Assembly: GCA_943788635.1 (NCBI GenBank)
Contig: CALSRA010000004.1
Location: 1-64,000 of the forward strand
Reading direction: 5' to 3'
Source: an uncultured Alphaproteobacteria bacterium
Lineage (GTDB): Bacteria > Pseudomonadota > Alphaproteobacteria > UBA8366 > GCA-2717185
Length of the DNA stretch: 64,000 bases
A model generated the notes under the pieces. The model did no database searches and was not told where the DNA came from. It saw only the letters and a program-made list of their open reading frames with translations. Within the stretch, counting starts at the first letter, position 1. Each line of letters opens with the position of its first letter. Both the position numbers and the translations under genes were made by a program. Positions 44,773 to 53,741 of this stretch are shown piece after piece.

Positions 44773-45711
44773 GTGACAGTTCTCGTGACCGGGGCGTCCG
44801 GGTATCTTGGCCGGCATGTTGTCCGGCAACTAGCCGCCACGGATATTCCTGTCGTTGCGCAGGTCCGGAATCCGCAAGCATCGCCGACTGGCACTGCGGT
44901 CGCCATTGGCGATTCGACGGCCGCGGTCGCCATTGGCGACCTGTGCGACACGGATGCGGTCCGGCGGATTTTGGCGACCCATCGCCCGCATACGGTTATC
45001 CACTGTGCGGCGCACATCCCCCGCACGGGCCGGGACGACGAAGTGGAAATATCCCTACGCGACAATGTCACAGCGACGGAAACGCTGCTGGATGCCTGCC
45101 GGGAATACGAGATCCGCAGGGTCGTATACTCATCGACGATTTCGGTCTACACCCGTGCACCGGGTGACGGCGCCGCCGCTACGGAAGCCGACCCTTTGGA
45201 CCCGCAGGGGTTTTACGGTGCGCACAAGCTTGCAGGCGAAGCCCTGTGCCAAGACTGGTGCGGTGAAGATGCAAAGCGTACCTGCGTCATCCTGCGGTTT
45301 TCGGGTATCCATGGCGGCGGCCGCCGCTCCGGCGTCGTCTATGCCTTCCTGACAGCCGCAATGGCAGGCGAACCTGTTTCCGTCGGGTCCCCCGACTCCC
45401 GGTTATCCCTGCTCAATGTCGAAGATGCCGGATCGGCGGCGTGCATTGCTGCCACCCGGCCACCAGGACCCGGCGTCTCAATCCTGAACATCGCCGGCGC
45501 GGAGACGATATCCCTCAAGGCGCTGGCGCTGGATATCACCGCTATGACAGACAGCAACAGCGAAATCATTTACGGCGAGAGTCCGGCCCGTACCTCCGCC
45601 CTGGCAATCGGCATGGCGCAATCCGTCCTGGGTTTCAATCCGGCGCCGCTGCATTCATGGCTTGCGGCGGAACGGGACCTGCTTTCGCGGGCAGATAGCG
45701 GCAAAACATGA
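44773..45711 (+). CDS. NAD-dependent epimerase/dehydratase
   Basis: A 312-residue extended SDR starting at GTG two bases after the aminotransferase stop. VLVTGASGYLGRHVVRQL binds NAD, the Ser is in VYSSTISVY and the Tyr-x3-Lys in GFYGAHKLAGE. A 9-residue tandem duplication (VAIGD repeated, offset 27 bases at 44896 and 44923) adds a few residues in the loop after the second strand. Substrate unknown. It may produce the 4-keto or epimerised sugar needed by its neighbours. Confidence 0.65.
   Translation: MTVLVTGASGYLGRHVVRQLAATDIPVVAQVRNPQASPTGTAVAIGDSTAAVAIGDLCDTDAVRRILATHRPHTVIHCAAHIPRTGRDDEVEISLRDNVTATETLLDACREYEIRRVVYSSTISVYTRAPGDGAAATEADPLDPQGFYGAHKLAGEALCQDWCGEDAKRTCVILRFSGIHGGGRRSGVVYAFLTAAMAGEPVSVGSPDSRLSLLNVEDAGSAACIAATRPPGPGVSILNIAGAETISLKALALDITAMTDSNSEIIYGESPARTSALAIGMAQSVLGFNPAPLHSWLAAERDLLSRADSGKT
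44896..44939 (+). repeat. 27-base tandem duplication inside the epimerase gene
   Basis: GCGGTCGCCATTGGCGA occurs at 44896-44912 and again at 44923-44939, offset 27 bases, with a similar intervening sequence. It stays in frame and duplicates the peptide AVAIGD in the NAD-binding domain, so the gene remains open. Confidence 0.7.
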
Positions 45712-46400
45712 TCGTCGCGATCCATCAGCCGAACTACGTGCCATGGCTGGGTTACTTCGCCAAGATCGCACGGGCCGGGATTTTCGTCTTTCTTGACGAT
45801 GTCCAGTATACCAAGAACGGCTATACCAACCGGGTCCAGGTTTCCAATAACGGCCTTCCGCACTGGCTGACCCTGCCGGTCAAGGTCCATCTGGGCGACC
45901 GGATCGATTCGGTGCGCCCGGCCCTGGTCGACTGGCCGGAACGGCATTGCGCAACCCTGCGGAACTTTTACCGCAACGCCCCGGCATTCAAGGAAGCCTG
46001 GCCGGAAATCGAGCAAATTTACGGAACCCTGCCGGACAGCACCCTGGCCGACATCAATATCCATCTCGTCGTTGAATTGACGCGTCTTCTGGCGCTGCCC
46101 ATCCAGTTCGCCCGCTCGTCCGATATCGACACCACGGACAGCAGCGGCGACGAACGGCTGGTTCGAATCGTCGAAAACCTCGCGCCTTGCGGAACCTACC
46201 TGTCCGGCGAAGGCGGTCGGAATTACCAGACTGCCGGCACCTTTGCTGACAGGGGAATCCAGCTGGACTACCTTGGCTTCAAGCATCCGGCATACCAGCA
46301 GCGGGACAGAGAATTCACGCCCGGTCTTTCCGTACTGGACGCCATTTTCGAACTGGGCCGCGACGGTGCCGCCCGGCTCATCGCGCCACAACAGGCCTGA
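45708..46400 (+). CDS. WbqC-family protein
   Basis: A 230-residue protein with the WbqC-family opening VAIHQPNYVPWLGYFAKIA and DDVQYTKNGYTNRVQ. WbqC-like proteins occur in many O-antigen and capsule loci; their biochemical role is not settled and they are often described as required for a particular sugar. ATGA overlap with the epimerase, so it is co-translated with it. The clean start and length agree with the family. Confidence 0.8.
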   Translation: MIVAIHQPNYVPWLGYFAKIARAGIFVFLDDVQYTKNGYTNRVQVSNNGLPHWLTLPVKVHLGDRIDSVRPALVDWPERHCATLRNFYRNAPAFKEAWPEIEQIYGTLPDSTLADINIHLVVELTRLLALPIQFARSSDIDTTDSSGDERLVRIVENLAPCGTYLSGEGGRNYQTAGTFADRGIQLDYLGFKHPAYQQRDREFTPGLSVLDAIFELGRDGAARLIAPQQA

Positions 46401-46405
46401 CCAGG

Positions 46406-47602
46406 ATGCCGCAACGCGTTCTCTGTCTTGATATCGAAGGCGGCTATGGCGGTTCGTCACGAAGCCTCTACGAAATGCTGCGCCAAATCGACCGCAATCT
46501 GGTCGAGCCGGTCGTCTGGTGCCGCAAGGAAGGGCCCGTCCAGAACCGGTACCGCGCATCGGGTATAGAAACCCGGGTCATGCCGGACATGCCTACCATC
46601 ACGGCGCTGCCAAGGCTGTCCCGCAACCTTTATACGTTCGGCCGGTTTCTCCTGACGGACTGGTCGCGTTCCAGCAAATTTCGCCAGGCACTTCTGGAAG
46701 CAGCGCCGCAGTTCGATCTCATCCACTGCAACCACGAATCGCTGTTCCTCGTCAGCCGCTGGCTTGCGCCCCGAATTTCGACACCCGTCACCTTTCATAT
46801 CCGGACCAACCTCTGGGATTCCGCCTTCGCCCGGTTTCAGGTACGGACCATCGCCAAGACCGCGGCCAGCCTGGTTTTCATCACCGAAAACGAGCGCGAC
46901 ACATTCCAGCGTCACCTTGGCGCCGAACCGAAGGGCCAGGTTATCTATAACCCGGCCGCGCCCCCGGAAACCCTCCCTGCCCCCTATCCCGGCATCGCCG
47001 GCGATAACCGCCTCAGGCTGGCCTGCCTCAGCAATTTTTCGTGGGGCCGCGGGATCGACCGCCTTGTCGAACTCGCGGAATCGCTCGCCGCGCGGGGCCG
47101 CCGCGACATCCATTTTGTCGTTGCTGGAAACATGCAGCTTACTGCCTCGCTATCAGGCGAACTGGGCCGGATCGCGAGGAAGGGCGGGACGCTGGCCGAT
47201 TACGCCGCCGCGCGCGGCGTCGACGATATGTTCACCTTCCTTGGCCACGTCAATACGCCTGAGAGCGTCCTTAGCGGATGCGACGCGCTGATCAAGCTAT
47301 CCCGTGAGGCAAATCCCTGGGGCCGCGATATCATCGAAGCGCTGGCCATGTCGCGGCCAGCAATTTCGCTGGGTCAGTGGGACAAATTCATCGGCAATGG
47401 CGAAACCGGCATCCTGCACGAAACCTTTCAGCCGGACGCCCTTGCGGCGGATATTATCGCCCTTGCGGACAATCGCGAACGGGTTGCGGAAATGGGACGC
47501 GCCGGCCAGGACCGTATCGCGCGCCTTTGCGACCCCTCAGCCCGCGCCGGCGATCTGGCGCAGTTCTGGGAGCAGACAGTAAATTTCCCACGTCAGGCGT
47601 AA
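46406..47602 (+). CDS. Family 4 glycosyltransferase
   Basis: A 398-residue GT-B enzyme. The C-terminal donor site is visible as LACLSNFSWGRGIDRLVELA and REANPWGRDIIEALAMSRP, the Glu-x7-Glu-like motif of GT4. The N-terminal domain includes LDIEGGYGGSSRSLYEML (Gly-rich loop). Six bases after the WbqC gene, and convergent with the membrane gene on the other strand with a three-base gap. It would add one sugar of the repeat unit. Confidence 0.78.
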   Translation: MPQRVLCLDIEGGYGGSSRSLYEMLRQIDRNLVEPVVWCRKEGPVQNRYRASGIETRVMPDMPTITALPRLSRNLYTFGRFLLTDWSRSSKFRQALLEAAPQFDLIHCNHESLFLVSRWLAPRISTPVTFHIRTNLWDSAFARFQVRTIAKTAASLVFITENERDTFQRHLGAEPKGQVIYNPAAPPETLPAPYPGIAGDNRLRLACLSNFSWGRGIDRLVELAESLAARGRRDIHFVVAGNMQLTASLSGELGRIARKGGTLADYAAARGVDDMFTFLGHVNTPESVLSGCDALIKLSREANPWGRDIIEALAMSRPAISLGQWDKFIGNGETGILHETFQPDALAADIIALADNRERVAEMGRAGQDRIARLCDPSARAGDLAQFWEQTVNFPRQA

Positions 47603-47605
47603 GCC

Positions 47606-48982
47606 CTAACGGCGGCGGATACGGCGCGCAATATCGAGTAAAGCGAGTCCGCTGAGCAGGATCAGGACGGGTTCGAACGGCAGCCGGTATTTCGGCGATC
47701 CGACCGGGCCGTTCAGCGCCAGGAAGTACCCTATACACAATGCCGCAAAGATCGCGGCCCAGGGTGATATCCGGAAAAGACAGATCATCCCGTACAACTG
47801 CGCCATGGAAAAGGCGGCTGCAAACAACAGCCCGCCCGCCATCGCATTGGTGTATGCGGCAGATGAACCAGCCAGCATGTTCCGGAACTGCGCGACGATG
47901 CCGTTGCCTTCGGTCGTATCGAAACTCGCATGGGGCATGTGCCGGATGCGCGGGTCGACCGCGATCGCGGGCGCAGCCAGGTTTATCACGGCGCCGCTCA
48001 GCCAGGCCTTTACCACCGCGCCGAGCGGATATTCTCCAAGCGCCTGCAGGGCGAAGTGCCGCAAAACCGCGCTGCGCTGAAACGGCGTCGCATCGGCTTC
48101 CAGCAGGCCTTCGGATTCGATGCGCTGCTCAATCGATTTCCTCAGTTCCGCCGCGCCCAGGGCGCGCGGTGTTCCGTCCGCCGCGCGCCGCACCAGCGGC
48201 ACCAGCCACCCCGTCAGATGCGTGCCGGTCTGACTGCTCATCGCCACGGTGTCGAATTGCGTCAGGTTCCGGTAGACCAGCGGCGATACAGGCAACAGGC
48301 TCAGCACAAGAAACAGGACCGCCGCAATCGCCGCAACTGTGGCCCCGCGGAGGCGATACAACGGCACGCCAATCGCGGCCGGCAGCATCAGAAACGGAAG
48401 AAACTGCGCCGCGCTTCGCGTTGCCAGTGCAAGCCCCAGCGACAGCCCGGCCAGCGCGACCGAACCTAACGACGCCGTGCGTAGGAAATGCGCCGCAGCT
48501 GCCAACATCGCTGTCATGAAAAATAAGAATAGCGAGTCCGACAGGATCATCGCACTGTGGATGATCAGGTTTACCCAGAACGCTGCAGACAAACCGGCAA
48601 GCAACGCCAGTGACCGTGACACCTGGGCACCAATCACAGCGATCATTAAGCAGGTAAGAGAATCCAGGACGCCCTGTGCGAACAGGATAGCCGGCAGTGA
48701 ATCGGAAAACAGCCACCGTAGCCCCGCAAGGAAAACGGAATAGCCTGGCACTCTCTCAGTTTCAGGAATAATCGCGCCACTGGCAACAATTCTGCCGAAG
48801 ACGCTGTGATCGAGTAGAACACCAGCGCCGTCCCAATAGATCGGCGCATCTTCTACCAGGACCATATCAATCGATAAGGGCGAGAGCATGAGGTTTAACA
48901 CTCGTACCGCCAGCGCCACAAAAAATACTAACGCCAGCATGCCTCTAATGGGCGTCTCCCGCTTTGATCCCGCCAAAATCAT
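47606..48982 (-). CDS. Integral membrane GT-C-type glycosyltransferase (family 39/ArnT-like)
   Basis: A 458-residue protein with about ten hydrophobic helices. Between the first and second helices it has an Asp-containing loop (VEDAPIYWDGAG) and, later, VPGYSVFLAGLRWLF, the Pro-Gly-Tyr-Pro-like motif of GT39 dolichyl/polyprenyl-phosphate-dependent transferases. It would transfer a sugar from a polyprenyl-phosphate donor on the periplasmic side. It runs on the minus strand and ends three bases from the convergent GT4 gene. Confidence 0.65.
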   Translation of the reverse strand: MILAGSKRETPIRGMLALVFFVALAVRVLNLMLSPLSIDMVLVEDAPIYWDGAGVLLDHSVFGRIVASGAIIPETERVPGYSVFLAGLRWLFSDSLPAILFAQGVLDSLTCLMIAVIGAQVSRSLALLAGLSAAFWVNLIIHSAMILSDSLFLFFMTAMLAAAAHFLRTASLGSVALAGLSLGLALATRSAAQFLPFLMLPAAIGVPLYRLRGATVAAIAAVLFLVLSLLPVSPLVYRNLTQFDTVAMSSQTGTHLTGWLVPLVRRAADGTPRALGAAELRKSIEQRIESEGLLEADATPFQRSAVLRHFALQALGEYPLGAVVKAWLSGAVINLAAPAIAVDPRIRHMPHASFDTTEGNGIVAQFRNMLAGSSAAYTNAMAGGLLFAAAFSMAQLYGMICLFRISPWAAIFAALCIGYFLALNGPVGSPKYRLPFEPVLILLSGLALLDIARRIRRR

Positions 48983-49121
48983 GTGTGGTCAACCCAACCG
49001 GGGCCTTCGCCAGAAGCCCGCGACACCGCCCAGATAAAAGGCTCGGTTAAAAAAAATACGGATACTGGGAACATGTAGCTACCCATTTCCAATAACTACC
49101 CCGCGTAAATTCATTCGATCA

Positions 49122-49129
49122 GCACCCTC
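49122..49129. repeat. Left target-site duplication of the IS256-family element
   Basis: GCACCCTC, identical to 50519-50526 on the other side of the element. Confidence 0.8.
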
Positions 49130-50518
49130 GGAGCTAACCGTTATTTTTGGTGATGGCAAGCTCAGGCGGCGTTTTGATTGTGCTGATTTTGCTGTTCGAC
49201 GCCATCATTGAATTTGACGCCGGTGATGAGTTTCGGCAACTGGTTTTTGCCTCGTAATCGCAGCCAGGTTTTCTCCGCCTCCTTGATAACCTTGAAGACC
49301 ATTAGCTCCATGGTCGCCATGGACAGGCAGCCTTTGGAGCGTTTGGTTCGATGACGCACTGTCGCGAAGGTGCTTTCAATAGGGTTTGTGGTTCGGATGT
49401 GGGTCCAGTGTTCCGCCGGGAAATCATAAAAGGCGAGCAGTTCGTCTTCGTCCCTGGTCAACCGTTCCGCCGCCTTCGGGTATTTTGCCTGGTATTTTTC
49501 ACAGAACACCGACAACGCATTTTCCGCCGCCAGACGGCTCTCGGCCCTCCAGATATTGTGCAGGTCGGCCTTGACCTTGGCCTGCATGGCTTTCGGCATA
49601 TCGTTCAGAATATTGGCCGTTTTGTGAACCCAGCAACGCTGCTGGCGGGTCGCCGGAAACACTTTTCCAAGCGCCGACCAGAAACCCAGAGCGCCGTCGC
49701 CAATCGCCAGCAGCGGTGGATCGGCGAGACCACGCGCTTTCAGATCAATCAGAAGCTCCGCCCAGCTCTGGGCGCTTTCCCGATAGCCGGAGACAAAGCC
49801 CACCAGTTCCTTCTTGCCCTCCGGTGTGGCCCCGATAATGACCAGCATACACTGGCTTTGATCTTCCATGCGCGCCTGGAAATAGATCCCATCGGCCCAG
49901 ATATAAACATAGCGCCGGGCCGATAAAGTCCGGCCGCGCCAATGTTGCAGCTCTTCTTTCCAGCTTTTGCATAAGCGCAGGACCGTGTCCGATGACAGGT
50001 TCGGCGCATCTGGACCAAGCAAGGCGGACAGCGCGTCTTGGAAGTTTCCGGCGGAAATTCCCTTCAAATAGAGCACCGGCAAGACCGCGTCCAAACTCTT
50101 CGTGCGCCGGGCGTGTTTGGGCAAAATGCTGGGCGAGAAATGGATCTTTGCCAAGCCATCCACCGCACGGTCTCGCACCCGCGGTTGGCGAACACGCACC
50201 GCCCCGATGCCGGTCTGAATACCGCGCTCCGGCAAATGACCGTGACGCACGATCCGTGCCCGGCCGTCGTCCAGGCGTTCGTCCGCATGCGCCTCAATAA
50301 AACTTGAAACCTCCGCCTCAACAGCATGCGCCAGCAAACGCTGCGCCCCGTTGCGCAGAACGTCCGTCAGGAGATCGCTAAACGCCCCTGGTTGAACTAG
50401 CGGTGTAACTATAGAATCCGTCATGGCGTATCTTTCCTTTCCTGGAATTTATGGATGCCTGAACAACATCCAAGATACGCCGCCTAATTCCCCGTCACCA
50501 AAATTCGCCGTTAGCTCG
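49130..50518 (-). mobile_element. IS256-family insertion sequence, complete
   Basis: About 1389 bp with imperfect ~27-bp terminal inverted repeats: GGAGCTAACC... at 49130-49156 against the reverse complement of 50492-50518 (CGAGCTAACG...), about 21 of 27 matching, both continuing through TTTTGGTGA. A direct repeat GCACCCTC (49122-49129 and 50519-50526, extendable to GCACCCTCG) is the target-site duplication, of the 8-9 bp typical of IS256. It encodes one transposase on the minus strand. Its intact duplication and open gene indicate recent insertion. Confidence 0.9.
49162..50424 (-). CDS. IS256-family (Mutator-like) transposase
   Basis: A 420-residue DDE transposase. VYIWADGIYFQARMED around residue 175 carries the first Asp, LAIGDGALGFWSAL the second, and the C-terminal RTTNPIESTFATVRHRT is the highly conserved block of the family near the catalytic Glu. 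QRCWVHKTANILNDMPK is another family signature. Full length and uninterrupted, so probably active. It catalyses movement of the surrounding element. Confidence 0.92.
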   Translation of the reverse strand: MTDSIVTPLVQPGAFSDLLTDVLRNGAQRLLAHAVEAEVSSFIEAHADERLDDGRARIVRHGHLPERGIQTGIGAVRVRQPRVRDRAVDGLAKIHFSPSILPKHARRTKSLDAVLPVLYLKGISAGNFQDALSALLGPDAPNLSSDTVLRLCKSWKEELQHWRGRTLSARRYVYIWADGIYFQARMEDQSQCMLVIIGATPEGKKELVGFVSGYRESAQSWAELLIDLKARGLADPPLLAIGDGALGFWSALGKVFPATRQQRCWVHKTANILNDMPKAMQAKVKADLHNIWRAESRLAAENALSVFCEKYQAKYPKAAERLTRDEDELLAFYDFPAEHWTHIRTTNPIESTFATVRHRTKRSKGCLSMATMELMVFKVIKEAEKTWLRLRGKNQLPKLITGVKFNDGVEQQNQHNQNAA

Positions 50519-50526
50519 GCACCCTC
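50519..50526. repeat. Right target-site duplication of the IS256-family element
   Basis: GCACCCTC, identical to 49122-49129; it directly follows the right terminal repeat. Confidence 0.8.
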
Positions 50527-50583
50527 GTCAATTCGTCTACTGTACTGACAATGGATTGACCAATAAAACATGCAGCGGCCGCG

Positions 50584-51732
50584 TTGATTTCCAGAAACCG
50601 CGACACAGTCAGGAGCACAGAAATCTCACTCACGGACCGAACAAATATTACCTTCGTTCTGCCGTCCTTCGCCGGCGGGGGGGCGGAACGCGTTGTGTTA
50701 ACGCTTGCGCGTCACCTGAACCGCGACCGTTTCATACCCGCCCTGATTGTCCTGAATGGTAACGGACCGCTGCGCGATCTCGTCCCTCAGGACATCACAA
50801 TCACGGACCTTGAAAGGCCTCGGTTACGGCATGCATGGCGGCATCTGGGCCGGGCGCTTCAGACTGTACCGAGCGGAATAGTTCTGCCGACGATCAGCCA
50901 TGTCAACCTTGCCGTTCTGATGCAACGCCGCCGGATGCCGGCGGGAACCCGCATTGTCGCGCGGGAATCGAACACACCATCAGCAAGTTTACAAACGACC
51001 CGATGGCCATGGCTGATGCGATACCTTTATCGCCGCTACTTCCCCCTTGCAGACGCCATCATGTGTCCTTCCGACCTTGTCGCAAATGAATTCGCCACAG
51101 ATTTTGGATTGAATCGCGACAGGCTGAAGGTCCTGCCCCATCCCGTCGATACAGCGGCAATACGTACTGCCGCAACGCCACCTATCCGCAAACACGGTGC
51201 AGGTCTTCGCTTCGTTGCGGCCGGCCGCATGACGCCGCAAAAGGGGTTCGACCGTCTGCTCGAACTCTTCGCCACCCTGCCGGAAGACGCGCACCTGACA
51301 CTACTGGGCGAAGGCAGCGAAACCGGGAACCTTCAGCAACAGGCCGCACAACTTCGTATTTCGGCGCGTATCGAATTCGCTGGTTTTTCGACCAATCCCT
51401 GGCGCTACTATGCTGGCGCGGATGCCTTTTTACTCCCGTCCCGCTGGGAAGGCATGCCGAATGCCGCCCTGGAAGCACTGGCCGTTGGAACCCCTGTCAT
51501 TGCCCGGCGAGAGGCCGGTGGCATTGCGGAAATCGATCCTACTGGAAATGCAATTACCCTGACGGCCAGCTCTGCGGAATTCGCCGCAGCGATGCAAAGA
51601 CCCGCCCCACGTACTGACGTTGAATTACGCGAAAGCCTGCTACCTGATCGCTTTACATTGGGCGCGGTGATGACCCAATTCGAAACGTTGATTGATACTG
51701 TTGCAGCAGGCTCCTTGGCGCCGAAACGCTGA
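50584..51732 (+). CDS. Family 4 glycosyltransferase
   Basis: A ~382-residue GT-B enzyme with FVLPSFAGGGAERVVLTLA near the N-terminus, FVAAGRMTPQKGFDRLLELF in the hinge and PSRWEGMPNAALEALAVGTP, a good Glu-x7-Glu motif. The only in-frame start near the conserved N-terminus is a TTG at 50584 with no obvious Shine-Dalgarno. The IS256 element ends 66 bases upstream, so the native promoter region may have been displaced. It would contribute a sugar to the glycan. Confidence 0.75.
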   Translation: MISRNRDTVRSTEISLTDRTNITFVLPSFAGGGAERVVLTLARHLNRDRFIPALIVLNGNGPLRDLVPQDITITDLERPRLRHAWRHLGRALQTVPSGIVLPTISHVNLAVLMQRRRMPAGTRIVARESNTPSASLQTTRWPWLMRYLYRRYFPLADAIMCPSDLVANEFATDFGLNRDRLKVLPHPVDTAAIRTAATPPIRKHGAGLRFVAAGRMTPQKGFDRLLELFATLPEDAHLTLLGEGSETGNLQQQAAQLRISARIEFAGFSTNPWRYYAGADAFLLPSRWEGMPNAALEALAVGTPVIARREAGGIAEIDPTGNAITLTASSAEFAAAMQRPAPRTDVELRESLLPDRFTLGAVMTQFETLIDTVAAGSLAPKR

Positions 51733-51759
51733 CCGCAACCAGGCGGACAAGACTGCGGA

Positions 51760-52377
51760 TCAGACGCCGCGCCGCATATACGGCGTGTACAGATTCATCA
51801 TCCGCACGGTTCCGGCATCGGGGCCCATCTGGGTCAGGTCAATCGTAAGGCTGGCAAGCGGTGTTACCAACTCCACAACCCCAATGTATTCCGTTCCATT
51901 GCTCGCGTCGTTTCGAAACACGCGCAACTGGCGCACTTCGCCACGCACTTCAAACTGGCGGCGCAGTCCGTCGGTTATATCCTTGGCACCGTTCGGCCCG
52001 GCACCGACGAAGCGAACAAGTATCATATAGCCGGCTTCATCTTTGGGTACCGATACCGCGTCCTCCGGATAAACCAGCGTGCCCTCCATCCGGTACCCCC
52101 CGAGGGTACGGGACAGTACCCGGCGCGACCATGGCGACAGGTTTTCGCCTGAGAAACCCCGATATTCGTCGCTTTGAAGGGCCTCGACTGTCTCGAGATC
52201 ATAGAATGCCATATAACGTGGCCAGCCCTGTACGCATACCCAGCGCTGCGCGGTCAGGAACCCCGGCGCTGTCTGCCGTTCCGGCACATGCTCCAAATCA
52301 TACCAGTCGTTGAATTCTTCCGCTTCGGTTGACTGCGGCTCCATCGCTGCAATCAACAATCCTTTGTTTTTACTCAC
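51760..52377 (-). CDS. Hypothetical dimeric alpha/beta-barrel (DabB-like) protein
   Basis: A 205-residue soluble protein. Two similar halves (LIAAMEPQSTEAEEFNDWYD with EHVPERQTAPGF, and GYMILVRFVGAGPNGAKDI) give the ferredoxin-like repeat seen in EthD/dimeric alpha-beta barrel proteins. The Asn-Asp-Trp-Tyr-x-x-Glu-His-Val motif is characteristic of that fold. It is convergent with the glycosyltransferase gene, 27 bases apart, and is not obviously part of the glycan locus. Function unknown. Confidence 0.55.
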   Translation of the reverse strand: MSKNKGLLIAAMEPQSTEAEEFNDWYDLEHVPERQTAPGFLTAQRWVCVQGWPRYMAFYDLETVEALQSDEYRGFSGENLSPWSRRVLSRTLGGYRMEGTLVYPEDAVSVPKDEAGYMILVRFVGAGPNGAKDITDGLRRQFEVRGEVRQLRVFRNDASNGTEYIGVVELVTPLASLTIDLTQMGPDAGTVRMMNLYTPYMRRGV

Positions 52378-52811
52378 TTATACCCCCCACAGACACTCGC
52401 GATACGAAAACCGAAAATCCCCAAATTTATTTTCATCGGTATTTCGGTAAGTCGATTTTCCCACGCGAATACCTTCGCAATGGTTAAAATCCATTATCAT
52501 TTGTCCCCATTAACACAGGTTTTTCCGTCGATGAAGAGGCATGCATTGTCTTCCCACCGATAAGATCAATGCGCGCCGCAGCGGCTAGCCGGGTCAGAAA
52601 CGATAACAATAGGGGGGCGTGTATTGGCGGTTGCCATTGCGCCTGGCAAAACCTTATGACGCAAGGGGGATGCGGCGAGCGCTTTATCTCATAGCCGTTC
52701 GCGGTGGAATTAATGCCGTATCACCTGTTCAGGATGGTAACAGCGGCTCAGAACCTTCTGCCGTTTTGGCCTTATAACCGGCTTTTCACGGTCTCGGACG
52801 CGCCGGCGAAA

Positions 52812-53000
52812 TCAGTTACCCAGCTCGAGGATCTTTCGAACACTCGCTTCCGAAACGGTGTCATTCAATTGAACCGAAGCGAGTACGGCGGTCTGGTGAA
52901 CCAACTGACTTTCATTGTCCTGAGCATTGAGGGCATCAACAGTCCAATCGGCGAGAATGGCCTTGTACGCTTCACGGATGGCTGCACAGTGGGTCATCAT
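52812..53000 (-). CDS. Small hypothetical protein
   Basis: About 62 residues starting MMTHCAAIREAYKAILADW. A good ribosome-binding site (AAAGAGGTGA) lies seven bases before the ATG at 53000, which is why this start is preferred over the Met at 53027. Helical-looking sequence with no motif that I recognise. The open frame is short, so it could be fortuitous; the ribosome-binding site is the main support. Confidence 0.4.
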   Translation of the reverse strand: MMTHCAAIREAYKAILADWTVDALNAQDNESQLVHQTAVLASVQLNDTVSEASVRKILELGN

Positions 53001-53089
53001 TGAATTCACCTCTTTGTTCCCGACCAAGTGTCAGGATAATCGCCTGCTTCAGGTGAATTCGCAGTGACGACAGTCACAACTCATGTATT

Positions 53090-53260
53090 TTTTCGAAAAT
53101 ACACAAATTTTATTACATAAACCTATAATTACATAAAATATCTTTGTATTTTTGATATTTACCATATATTTCCATGCATATTTATATATTTTACCAGTAT
53201 TTAAGGTATCTATAAAAATTACATCGAATTTTCGGAAAAATTTTCGCGCTGATAAAACAG
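53090..53260. other. AT-rich island
   Basis: Long runs of A and T (for example TATTTATATATTTTACCAG) within DNA that is otherwise GC-rich. Translations in all frames are low-complexity. It may be a promoter/bendable or protein-binding region, or an exogenous scar. Confidence 0.4.
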
Positions 53261-53322
53261 CAATCCACCCCGACGGCAACTGACAGCGCTCGGTTCCAGG
53301 GCAGAACGGCCTCATCGCGACA

Positions 53323-53715
53323 CTACGGCTTTGACTTCGCAGGTTCCTCTGCCGCAGCCTGCATTGATCTGATATTGCTGCAAAAAATTCTCAGCAATGC
53401 CACGATGAACGTATCCGCCTGATCCATCTTTTCCTGAAACATCCGATCCGGAATCGCGCTACAGACGGACGATTTGACGGCCGTCGCAGACGCCATTCGG
53501 GGCGAATTATCGATCAGCGCCATTTCACCGAAAATTCCGCCAGCCTTTACGACACCCAGAACCCGCTTTTCGCCATCTTCGGATGTCCAGATTTCCACTT
53601 CGCCGCTTTGCACGACATAGGCGGCATTGCCGGGGTCGCCTTGCCGGAAAATAGGCGTTTCCTCGGCATAGGTCTTGCGATCAAGAACCTGTAGACCGTT
53701 TTTCTGATTAGACAT
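53323..53715 (-). CDS. Cyclic-nucleotide-binding-domain protein
   Basis: A 130-residue protein that is essentially one cNMP-binding domain: IFRQGDPGNAAYVVQSGEVEI, then GGIFGEMALIDNSPRMASATA, in which Gly-Glu-x-Ala-Leu and Pro-Arg-x-Ala correspond to the phosphate-binding cassette. No helix-turn-helix follows, so it is not a Crp-type regulator. It is 26 bases downstream of the SAM-hydrolase-family gene on the same strand, probably co-transcribed. Confidence 0.82.
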   Translation of the reverse strand: MSNQKNGLQVLDRKTYAEETPIFRQGDPGNAAYVVQSGEVEIWTSEDGEKRVLGVVKAGGIFGEMALIDNSPRMASATAVKSSVCSAIPDRMFQEKMDQADTFIVALLRIFCSNIRSMQAAAEEPAKSKP

Positions 53716-53741
53716 GCCTTCGCGTCTCCCCCGGATATGGG

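Larger units (their letters stand above)
52378..53322. other. Mostly non-coding ~945-base stretch
   Basis: Contains one probable small gene (52812-53000, minus strand) and a strikingly AT-rich segment of ~170 bases at 53090-53260. No tRNA, rRNA or mobile element signature is visible. Promoter regions for the divergent gene at 52377 and for the small gene probably fall here. Confidence 0.4.

Noticed and set aside
53049-53315. 88-codon minus-strand frame in the AT-rich stretch
   Set aside because: Low-complexity, Lys/Ile-rich translation without a ribosome-binding site.
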